Shown one piece after another: positions 51,199 to 62,400 of a stretch of 64,000 nucleotides of DNA. Location: assembly GCA_041671045.1 (NCBI GenBank), contig JBAZCF010000006.1:103404-167403 (forward strand), written 5' to 3'. The stretch comes from Parachlamydiales bacterium (GTDB lineage: Bacteria > Chlamydiota > Chlamydiia > Chlamydiales > JABDDJ01). The translations under genes and the position numbers were made by a program. Position 1 is the first letter of the stretch. Every line of letters starts with the position of its first letter. The notes beneath the pieces were generated by a model. It saw only the letters and a list, made by a program, of their open reading frames with translations. It did no database searches and was not told where the DNA came from.

Positions 51199-52941
51199 AT
51201 GAATTTATTACAACAAGTCTCTACTATTTGCAGCCAAGCTCTCCAAGATGCTTTCCCGGAAATCAAAGATACACACGCTCAGTTTGTAGAAGTATCTCAA
51301 AGCACACAACCTCAGTTCGGTCATTACCAGTGCAATTCCGCTATGAAGCTTGCGAAAGTCTTGCAAAAACCGCCCAGGGTTATTGCTAACGAGATTGTTG
51401 CCAAACTGCAAAGTCCCTTTATTTCTAAAATTGAAATTGCCGGTCCCGGCTTTATAAATATTACTTTGGATGAGAAATTCCTTGAGAAAAGCTCCAATCA
51501 AATCCTGAATGATCCACGCTTAGGTGTGAATAGAACTACGCCTGCCCAAAACATCATCATCGACTTCTCTTCCCCTAATACGGCAAAAGAAATGCACGTA
51601 GGGCATTTACGTTCGACAATTATCGGTGATTGCCTTGCACGGGTGTTGGAATTTCAAGGGAACAATGTATTACGCCTTAACCATATTGGAGATTGGGGTA
51701 CAGCATTTGGAATGCTGATCGCATTTCTAAAACGCAATCATCCGAACGTTCTTACAGGAGAAGAAAATACTGATCTCACGCACCTGGTGGGTTGGTATAA
51801 AGAATCTAAAGCCCTCTTTGATAACGACCCTGCTTTTAAACTTACCTCCCAGCAAGAAGTGGTCAAACTCCAGAGCGGCGATGCCGAAGCAAAGAAAGCT
51901 TGGGAAATTATTTGTGAGATTTCCCGCAAAGCGTATCAAGAGATCTATGATCTCTTGAATATTAAGCTCCAAGAAAGAGGCGAATCCTTTTACAATCCCC
52001 AATTGGCCGGTATAGTGGCGGAATTGGAAGCAAAAGGGTTAGTTGAAATTTCCGATGGGGCAAAATGTATCTTCCTGGAAGGTTTTAAAAACCGCGAGGG
52101 TGATGCACTGCCCCTAATGGTACAAAAATCCGATGGCGGCTTCAATTACGACACAACCGACATGGCTGCAATCAAACAAAGAGTGCAGGAAGAAAAAGGC
52201 GATCGTCTTATCTATGTCACAGATGCCGGACAAGCCACACACTTTGATATGATCTTTAAGGCAGCAGAAAAAGCCGGCTATGTTGACCCAAGCAAAGTAA
52301 AAACGGAACATGTTCCATTTGGACTGGTTCTTGGCGAAGACGGGAAAAAATTCAAGACCCGTTCCGGAACTACAGAAAGACTTATGGACCTATTGGACAA
52401 TGCGATTATTGAAGCTGAAAAAATCCTTAGGGAAAAAAATCCCGGACTATCCGAAGAAGAAATCAAACATATTGCACACGTTTTAGGTATTAGTGCTGTC
52501 AAATATGCGGATCTATCATGTCACCGTACTAGCAATTATGTTTTCAGCTATGAGCGTATGCTCCGTTTTGATGGTAATACAGCAGCATTCCTTATGTATT
52601 CTTATGTTCGTGCAGAAGGGATCAAGCGGCGCACGGGTGCAAATATCGATGAACTGAAACGTGCAGCCACCATTACTCTAACACACCCTTCTGAAGTTAC
52701 TTTAGCCCTGCATTTATTGCGTTTTGAAGAAACTTTGGACAGCGTGTCCGCAGATCTTCTTCCCAATCGACTTTGCGATTATCTGTACGGGTTAGCTGAG
52801 AACTTCAATGCCTTTTTTAGAGATTGCCGTGTAGAAGGCACTCCCGAAGAGAAGTCACGTCTTCTTTTGTGCGAGCTTTTTGCGACCACAATGAAATTAG
52901 GCTTGGATTTGCTAGGTGTTGAGACTGTCGAGAAGATGTAG
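51199..52941 (+). CDS. argS: Arginyl-tRNA synthetase
   Basis: Class Ia synthetase. The N-terminal additional domain (about 1-110) ends in AGPGFINITLD. The HIGH-like motif is HVGHLRST within SPNTAKEMHVGHLRSTIIGD, and the KMSKS position is EDGKKFKTRSGTT, as in ArgRS proteins without the second Lys. YVTDAGQATHFDMIF and the C-terminal anticodon-binding domain (YSYVRAEGIKRR, LPNRLCDYLYGLAENFNAFF) are clear. Length 580. An inverted-repeat element follows its stop. Confidence 0.96.
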   Translation: MNLLQQVSTICSQALQDAFPEIKDTHAQFVEVSQSTQPQFGHYQCNSAMKLAKVLQKPPRVIANEIVAKLQSPFISKIEIAGPGFINITLDEKFLEKSSNQILNDPRLGVNRTTPAQNIIIDFSSPNTAKEMHVGHLRSTIIGDCLARVLEFQGNNVLRLNHIGDWGTAFGMLIAFLKRNHPNVLTGEENTDLTHLVGWYKESKALFDNDPAFKLTSQQEVVKLQSGDAEAKKAWEIICEISRKAYQEIYDLLNIKLQERGESFYNPQLAGIVAELEAKGLVEISDGAKCIFLEGFKNREGDALPLMVQKSDGGFNYDTTDMAAIKQRVQEEKGDRLIYVTDAGQATHFDMIFKAAEKAGYVDPSKVKTEHVPFGLVLGEDGKKFKTRSGTTERLMDLLDNAIIEAEKILREKNPGLSEEEIKHIAHVLGISAVKYADLSCHRTSNYVFSYERMLRFDGNTAAFLMYSYVRAEGIKRRTGANIDELKRAATITLTHPSEVTLALHLLRFEETLDSVSADLLPNRLCDYLYGLAENFNAFFRDCRVEGTPEEKSRLLLCELFATTMKLGLDLLGVETVEKM

Positions 52942-52975
52942 GGTTAGTATTAATCCCGAAGTATCAGCAACCTTG

Positions 52976-53337
52976 TCCTAGCATAGAAGTGCGGCGACTT
53001 TTCCTTACAGTCGGACACATCTTTTTCTTGCATTATATTGGAATCTATCTTCAAATTATTGTAGTCCTTCAGACTGCATATAGAGGTATTCTGTTACCTA
53101 GGGCGATGCCCTAGGCTATTATAATTACGGGCTTTCAGCCCTAATCGTCCAGTCAACAGATGTATACAAAACGGACATTGGGCTGAAGGCCCAAAATTAA
53201 TCTAGCCTAGGGCATCGCCCTAGGTATTGTTTAAACACATATATGCAGTCTGAAGGACTACAATATCCCATACAAAAGGCTAAGAAAAAAAGATGTGTCC
53301 GACTGTAAGGAAAAGTCGCAGCACTCCTATGCTAGGA
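52976..53337. repeat. Compound inverted-repeat element (about 362 bp) with nested palindromes
   Basis: The two halves mirror each other around about 53157. TCCTAGCATAG/CTATGCTAGGA mark the ends; inside are GTGCGGCGACTTTTCCTTAC and CATTGTAG-type blocks, and TAGTCCTTCAGACTGCATAT, each with its inverse on the other side. Each half also holds its own perfect hairpins: CCTAGGGC-GAT-GCCCTAGG (53098-53116) and GGGCT-TTC-AGCCC, repeated in mirror form on the right. It carries no gene. It fills the gap between argS and the giant gene and may be a MITE or a multi-stem attenuator. Confidence 0.85.
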
Positions 53338-53386
53338 TACGCTTTTACATCAAAAGCATCATCCTTAACAGTCAGGAGGATGTTCG

Positions 53387-53415
53387 TTGACTTGAACAAA
53401 CTACTCAAATACAAT
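53387..53415 (+). promoter_or_regulatory. Strong promoter of the giant gene
   Basis: TTGACT (53387-53392), a 17-base spacer, TACAAT (53410-53415); the giant gene's ATG is 33 bases further on. It follows the inverted-repeat element directly. Confidence 0.65.
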
Positions 53416-53447
53416 TCTTCTTTTTTTCGTAATTAAAAAGATAAATT

Positions 53448-56400
53448 ATGATTCCTCCAAGTAGTTCTCTAAATAATAAAATTATTTACACCCAAAATCT
53501 AAGTAATAGTCCACCTCTAATAAATCCGACCTCTCTAATATCCCCTTCAGATATCGAATCGGATAGATATTTCCCTACGGAAACACCCTTGGATAAAGAA
53601 AGGCATGCAGCTTTCGTCGCTAAAATCATAGATGCTTGCTGTGTTTTAAATCCTGCTATTGCTATCGATAGAGAGACTGTTCTTCGGTGCCTAAATGCAT
53701 GTGTCAATGATGAATTAAGCGCGCGCTGTTTATCTTCGGTGCCTGTCAACCTAAGGCAGATCCTCCGCTTTGCTTTGAATGCCCAAAATACAGATTTGCC
53801 TATTGAATCCTTCTTTTTTGCGGGATCCAGTGTTGTTTATAAGCTCGCTGACGCTATCGTCCAGGCCATTCAAGCTTCTGAAGCCAAAGAGCTCATCACT
53901 CCCCTCTTCCTTGCGAACCTCAAACGTAAACCGCATGATTCCGATTGGAAGATCGTGATCCAAAATCCGCCGAAAGATTCGAAAATCTCATTTTGGGATA
54001 ATGTCGAGGCTTATACACGTGCGATATTATGTGAAATCGCATTAAAGAAAGGGCGGGATCTGCCGAAATCTTTCGATATCCCCGCTGTCTGCTTAGAGCT
54101 CGGTATTGACTATGAAGCTGTACAGGGGCAATTTATCCATATCAGCTTCAGAGACTGCGGGATCGACTTGACGATTGGACGCTTTGAAAAAGGAGGCCTT
54201 TTCAAGGACACACTCCCGGAGATCTCCATCATACCTTCCTCGTTGACGGAAGACCCTGCCGATCTTAAGACAGAGCTTTGCGATAACGGGACAAGCATCT
54301 TCCAGGCAGCCCTATTCCGCGGATATAAGGTATTGGCTGTAGATTCGCCGAAAAGCAAAAATGACCGGGCTTTGGTGCAATACATCCGACGGTCCTTGAA
54401 TGGAGATGCCTGCTTTTCCGAGGCCGACTATCCGGCTTTTATGGACACATTATTCAAAAGCTATCCTGTTGGCCCGTCATGGGGAAAAGATATTGCGAAG
54501 AAATTCTGCAACATCAACAAAGGGCATTCTGACGCCCCCGTTCAACGCATCATTTGGAGCATGTTTTTATTCCTTTCTAGCTTGAATAAATTTCCACAGT
54601 ATCCGGTGCCGCTGCTTCTCCAATCTAAAGCGTGGAAATGCCTACCCTTGTGTTGTTTTCCGCGTAATGAAAAGAGCAAGGGCATACTGTTTCATCTAAA
54701 TCCATTCTACAGGTTCATTTTAGAGAGCAAGTTGCCTTGCGATATGTTGGAAGGTGTACTGGGGATAGCGGGCCTTTTGTCCTTGAGCTTTGCATCCCGC
54801 TGCGAAAACACCTCCTATAGTATTTCACGCCATCATGGCTCTAACCACCCCGCATTGTACCTCCAAGTCGAAGAAGATCTGCAAATTGCCTTGAATCCTG
54901 ACCTTCTGACACTGTGCCATTCTCTGGAAGAGCATTACACTGCATTCTATAGTGAGTCTATACATACAGGAAAACTATTAGATCTTTTTTTAAGCTTTGT
55001 CAGCCTGCCGGAAACCAATCTTGCAGAGGAAAGTGTGATTGCACGCAATGCGCAAAAGCTGCCCTGCTCCCTTTCTGATACCGCTGCACTAGCGCATAAG
55101 TTCGTATTATCCACTGACTCTTTCTTAAATGTTGTAGGAACATCCATTCTAGTTGCGTTAAAGGCCTATGATGCAGATTTTGTCGATGAGAGCCTCCTCT
55201 GCTATGCCTTTCCCGTGTTGTTAAACTCCTCCGATCCAAAGATCAAAGATTTCGGCATCCGCCTAGCCAAAAAACACCTTTCCGCCCTGGCTCAAAAAGA
55301 TGCTCCCCCTTTTCTGCATCCTAAGACACAGGCCTTTTCTCTGCCTCTCTGGTTGAACGCATTAGCTTTGACCAAACACCCCCGCTGCTGTGAGATTGCA
55401 GCCAAGCATTGGGTTATCAACCTCAAAGCTGAAAAACGCTCTTTCCAAGCTTATCTCCCCTTTATGGAAAACATTTGGAAGGTACAGCCGAGCGCTTTAC
55501 TTCAGGTTTGGGAATCCCTGCTTCCGCATGACTTTGACACCGCGCAACAAAAGCAGCTATTCGCAATCTATGCCGACAGGTTTCTCACTTTGCCTGCCCA
55601 CGCTATTGCTTTAGATTGTTTGAAGCCTTTCCTATTCTATATCCAGTCCTGCCTGGAGAACTTTACTGTCCCGGGCGAAGGGGCGCGGCTGCACGCCCTT
55701 GTCCAACGCATCTCAGAGGTCAAGCCTACATTACTTCCCCTCTGCCTACCTTTTCTTCCATTTCTGCCTCTAGATGCACTACCTCTCTTCAAGATGGGGA
55801 CAATTGATGATATCCTCCAAGGCAAAATTGCAGAGGCTAAAACAGCAGAAGACAAAACGGCCCTTTATCAATTCATCCGCCAGAACATCCGCTTGCCAGG
55901 CATATTCTTCACCTTAATAGGTACGCCTTTACAGAAGGTTCTGGAGGGAACGGAATACCTTCCGGATTTACACGAACTATTCATCCAGGAGGCTTCCAAA
56001 AGCCAGCGCCAAAAAGCGCACATTCTTCTTAAGCTTTTCAACAAAGCTCCTGAAAAGATCCAGAGCATGCAAGATAGCATAACAGCTATCTTAAAAGATT
56101 TGATGGAAGATGATAATATTCCCCTAGAGCTGATCTTGCAGGTGTTTAATAAATGCTATTCCTACCCTAATAGACCTGCAGGAGAATTCTTATTAGAACC
56201 GCTTTGCCATTTGGGAGAAAAGCTTTTAACACGTAAGCTGAATTCTCTCACGCCTGTTGTCCGGTTAATCTGCACACATGACTCTATGCTGTTAAGGAAT
56301 AAAACGGATCTTCTTTCCCGTCTGCTGAGAAGGCTGGCCCATGAAAATGATCCTGATACCTTCGAAATAACAATGCAGTTAATTCAAGTCTTAAAAAATG

Positions 56401-59400
56401 GTTCCACACTTCCTATTTCCATGTGGGAGAGCTTAATACACAAACTCAAATTAGCGGCAGTCCACCACGACTCTGTAAACCGCCATCATAAGCTGAAAGA
56501 ATTTGTACAGACATTACCTGAGTTAAGGCAATTGTGTTGTCAGCTAGACTTAGATCTGCTAGCGCATAGGATAAGCACTTCGCCCAGTAATGCTGAGGAC
56601 CACGCCAAGCTCCTTATTGCCAAACAACATGAATTAACCCCCACTCAGATACAACAGCTGCATTTCATCGTACAGAGGATGATAGCGGAAATGACTATAC
56701 ATAGCCCGATCCAAGCTACTACCTGGATTAAGTCCTCCATCATACTTGAATTTTTCAGCCTGGATGAACGCATCCGCTGTTCTTGTATATTATTACAAAA
56801 TCACTTCGACAGTTCTCTATTCTTCTTCGTCTTGCAAATGTACGAAGGCTACAACAGAAAGGTTCATAAAGACATATTGGAACCGTTTGCTGTTTATCTG
56901 CTTAAGAGCACTCATCTTTTTTATGAATGCCGCACTCCGGAAGAAAAAGCTAAAAGGCTGCTCTTGTTGCCCCCCTGTAGGAATGGCAATTGGTATGAGC
57001 ATATTCACATCGTCCTAAATGAACTTATACAAGAGAAAAAAATCACTGCTTGTACGCAAATTTTCCGGGCTGACAGGATGATGGAACAGCTCAGCGTAGA
57101 GATGAACGAGATATTCAACACATTATTCACTCTAGTCCCCCAAGATGACTCTAATACATTTAGAGAATTGCTTGAGCTAGTTTTAAAAACACCCACCATA
57201 CTCAAAAATAATGTGTGGAAAATATGCTTAGCAAGAATACCGACATTGAAAGACAAGAAACTTACAGAGAATTTACTTTCTTCCTGGATCACTTGCCACC
57301 CCCTTCCCCCCGCGTCAGAGCTTGAAGGCGCACCCCTCTTAGAAAAGGAACTGCATTATAGGGCTATTGTCCTAGCTTGCACCGCTGCCGATCCATTTAA
57401 AGCGCATTTTTTTATGATCCCGGAAAGCGTAATGGTTCTGTTGAGAAATTTCACATCGGATGCGAAAGTAAGTACTCTTCAGGGAATTTTTTTAACCCAT
57501 CTTTTGTCCTTGGAAGACTTGAGTACGAAAATGTCGTATATTCAAGCTATAATAGAAAATCTCTCTATGCATTCAGATTCCCTGCACTGCGTATTTAGCC
57601 CCCTGTGTCATGTATTAGCTGCAACACTTAAGGAAAAGCAAACGGTTCTAGCCCAAATAGTTTTCGGAAAAATAAATGTATGCATAGACCTATGCAGCGA
57701 CCCTAAAAGCAAGACTATTATTTTAAAAAATAAAACAGCTTTGTCCCTTGCTATCCAAAACATTTTCAACAACTCATTGCAACAGGATATTCATGAGTTA
57801 CTTAATTTCATTTCTAAGGTGAAGGAATTATTAACCGTTGAGGATCCTGTCTGGGTTACAGTTTTGCAATGGCTTGTCCAGCATCATGAACCATTGATTA
57901 TGAAATCCGAAAAAACTTTCTATGATCTTCTATTTCTCATCCTAACATCCATCTCAATGACAATGAATAAACAAGAGAGGCTAAAATATAGTAGTGTTTT
58001 CGGTACGCCAGAATTTAGCAGTCTAATGAAAAATATTTGCCGCAATATCTACCAGATAGACCGCACAAAGTCTTTAACGGAATTTTTATTCACCTGTCTT
58101 CAACTCAAACTCATTCCATCTGAGATAGTGTTGGAAAGCAGTTGTTTAATTCCCAAAAAAACTGCCTCTGATACAAATTGTATAGAAGCCCTCGAGCATA
58201 ACTTAAAAAGTGCATGCCTGTATTGTCATGAGAGCATAATGGACAATATTCATATCCTCGCCGCCATCGATTCCACTTTAATGCTATTCACAGTGAATAA
58301 GGATATTAAAAATTTTGAGCATTATGCCAAAAGGCTATTGAATTTTGCCTTTTATGACCCTACCGTAGAAGAATCAGAACATTTCCGATTTATTGTGATG
58401 CCTGGACAGTGTCCACCTATTTTGGGCTCTGATACAAAGCAAAAACCTTTCAATACTACCCGCTTCATAACCTGCATCTATCTCTTCTTGAATAGATTGC
58501 AATCTAATGAATTTGAAATTACTTCTGAGGCCTTCCTTCCTTTTGCACGCACCATTGTTCTATTGCTCTACGCACATATAATAATGTCAGACAATAAGAA
58601 GCTAGAATCTAATGAAAGAGCGGCATGGCTTCATGCTTTAATGAAATTTGTACTCTTACCGCGTAGTATTGATGCCAATGAATCCGCATTGATGAATTCC
58701 TATTTGGAACATATTTTAGAGATCGCACTAAGTTCTAATTTTCTAGTTAGAAAATCCGTAGAATTTGAAGCGCCTGATTTTTATAGAAAGCTTTGCAACC
58801 CATTTGAAAAGACTGACATTTTTAATAATATTAGCAACATCCGACTCTTAGCCCAGTCATGCGCTCAAATTGCTCCTAGAAGCTATCTAAATTTCCTGGA
58901 GCAAATTGAAGAGCGATTGAGACTCTTTAGCTATAACTATGATTTACCTTCCAGTATTTCCCTTTGCCAAACCTTACTTCTACCTTTAAAGCAAATGGAT
59001 ATGCCAAGCCAATATAAAAGCCTCTGCATCCATTGCATAAAAAACATCATGGAAAGCTGCGTTCTATTAAAATGTAACTTTACTTTGACTTTTGATGAAA
59101 CTGTACGCATGAGTTTAATCAAACTGAAATCAAAGTATCTTTATATTTTAATAGATATCCATTTATCAAATAGAAAGCATTCTCTAGAGGTTAACCTAGA
59201 GAATGCTGAAAATTCTATTGCCATCGTCAGTTATGCTTATGTAAGAAATAACTTTAAATATATATTTGCGGCAGAAAGTCGGTTATTGCTTGTTCATGCC
59301 GCTGTCAATACTCTCACTAATATCCTTTCCTCCGGCTCCAACTCCAAGCAAATATTTAAATACTTCATCAAGATAGGGCGTCTGCTGCTCAACTTTACCT

Positions 59401-62400
59401 ATAGTTCTGCACAACTGAAAGCCATCAAAGAACAAGCCTTCTTTGAATGTTTTCTAGATTTCTTTGCCAACCCCTCGGTGTTCGCAACATTAAAAAATGA
59501 AAACAATCCCCGTATTAGCGATATGATCACTTTGCTGATACGATCTTTTAACTTTTGCTTAAACCACGCACCCGATAAGCAAAAAATCGTCTGTTCAATC
59601 AAAAAAATCATTTCGTTAAAAGGATCCGCTCTTTCAGACCCTGTACTTTATTATATACACTTTAACGAACAGGTTTATTCGTATATCCCTCAAATCCTGA
59701 ATAACCCTTCGGAAATTAATTTTGAGAAGCTAAGTGCAGAATTGACCAAAGTCAGATGTTATCAGGAAGGAGAAATGACGGATGAAAAGGCAGGAATGTT
59801 CACATACCATCTCCTGTATTGCTGTCAATTAAGATCGATGCTTACCCCTGATGAAGCTTCTGTTTTGGACCCTATTATTTTGGAGTTGATCCATTCAGTA
59901 TTAAACTTAAAAAAGTCTTTTGATCCGTTTGTCCACCTCTTTGGCTTTCTAATAGAAAATGGAATCCTACTCAAAAATAACACCGGCTATTTCATAATTC
60001 TAACGGCTCTAGAGGATATGTCTCCTTACGAAGAAAAATTTAGGATTTTGTTCGTCAAGGCCACCCACAACCAGTGGTTTTGCGGTGATCAATCTAGAGA
60101 TAGGAAAAATAAAATTATTGAAACCTACCTCAATGGCATAAATCCCGGTGAAAAACTTGTCCTTACTGATAACTCGAAACTTAGAAATTATGTATTGAAT
60201 TTATGGGAGGTTGGAAATTTTACAAATTATGAACTATTAGAGACTCTTATTACGTCCTCTCTTCCGCCGGCTGAGGCTGCAAAACTTTTAAAATTTGGAA
60301 TAAAAAAAGCGCTAGCCCATCAGAAATATACTATTGCAATCAGCTTTGTAATACTTTCAACGGCAAAAAAAATTCTTGAACCGGATTCGACTTTAGTAAG
60401 ACATGCTTCAGCTATGTTCTTATTTGCCATAACTAAGCATAAAAATCACATTTCCATCTTTAACGATTTCATCAACACCCCCTTGATCAATATCCTCATT
60501 AAAGACAATTTAATCGGTTTGCGCAAACAACTTTTTCAATCCATAAAGACATTCGGTTTAGAGCTATCCTCAGACCATCTCATAAAATTACTCAAATTTT
60601 ACAAGAAGGCCTGGCTGCAAGAACTGAAGCTTAATCCATTGCTGATGGAAGTGGAGGACAATGTAAATGAGCTTACTTCTCTCCAGGATATTCTCAATAC
60701 TTTTATAGAATTCCATCCCGCATCGCGTCTTGAGGTTGAATTTTGGATCGTGGATTTCTTGCATACAATAAAAGTAGCTATTCCAGCTGAAGACTATCCA
60801 AAAGTTATATTAGACTTCGTTATGGATAGCCTTAAGCTATCTCAGCTTTCATCCCTACATTATATTAGTGAGGTATCCATACTTGAATACCTGCAAGATC
60901 TGCCGGAAACATCGTTCTATACTTGTCAGGGATGTACATATTTTTCAACTTTCTTATCAAAAAAGAAATGCACAGACGATAATTTCAAAGTGCAAATTTT
61001 TTTAATTGGGATCAACATAGCTCGTCGTGCTGTTAAGATGGGATATTATGACGAAACCATCCCTGTCATGAAAACTTTGAATGTCAGAATGGATAATCCT
61101 AATTTAAATGCATGGTCTAATAAATGGATCCAAGATCTCCTGTATTTGAAAGAAGTTTTCTTCTGCCGGAAAATGCTCCGAGAATCATTAATTTGTTTCG
61201 AGCTTCTGGTGCTTAATTCCCCTCAATACATCCGTCCAGAGGAGAAGCAACACTATTACTCGGTAGCATATTCGATGGGAGAATATCTTCTAGCTGCTAG
61301 GGTTGCTACTAAATATGGCTTATGGGGTGCTATCGACATTCCAAAGCTAATAGAAAAGCTTATTGTCATTACAAAGACGCCCAATGAACTGAATATTGTT
61401 TTAGAGATATTTAAAAATCAAACCATTCGTTCAACACATTTGGTCCTAAAACTATTAGCTCTATTACAAAAATCTGATGTTACAGCGAACAGCTTGAGAC
61501 ATTATCTGGAATTTTTGGAAGAAGTCGAAGTCTTGGAACCGCTTTCCCCCCCTTCGTTACGTAGAAATGCCTGGAACCTTGCCATTGGTTATCTTGCTAT
61601 TATTGAAATCCCTCACGCCTTTATCAGTCTAAAAGTACGTTCTCTAAACTGTGCTTTTTTAAATGAGGAAGAACGCATACAATTCCAAGTACAGCAGCTT
61701 GTAGTTTCGCTCCGAGATCATAATTATACTCAAAACAATCTACAATATCTACTATCTCTCCGCACATCTATTAAGCTATGCAATGTCATCATTATCAACC
61801 AAATGAAAGTTGTAGATGATGCCCTAATCCATCTTATTAGCAAGGCTGAAACCAAAGAAACAATTTTCCATTTTGTAAAATTTCTTAATGATATGTTCAA
61901 TCTGTCTTTTCAAAATTTCCTTCCTATTTACCAAAATCTAATGCTGTCGGCAACGTTGAAAAAGGGGGAAAATTTCTTCATAAAAGCTCCAAAAGAATTT
62001 ATCGAAAACGATTTACTGAAGCTGTTTAATAATTCGTACGTATTTTTTAGAGGCAATTTTCAATCGATTTACAACCTACTGCGAAATATGCTAAAGCTCA
62101 ATAATAATACTACTACCGAAAGAGCCTTTATATTATTTCAAGAGGTCATTAAGAAAGATATCCCCTCCGACGAAGAATATGCAAAAGACGCTGCGGATGC
62201 CCTAAAAGCTTTTTCAGAATACCCTTATGACTATTCTGAAATGAAAACAAAATTGGAGTCATTCCATAGGATTTGCAAGATACGGGTTTCAAAAAAACTC
62301 ATGTCTAATGCCTCGATGGGTAAAACATTATATTATTTAATCTTGAACTTCTTCAAAAAAATCCCTTTGGAAGACTATTTAAGAAATTTCAGAGAGTATT

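Noticed and set aside
53098..53224. CRISPR-like repeated CCTAGGGC units
   Set aside because: Only two mirror-image copies, no regular spacers; explained by the inverted repeat.
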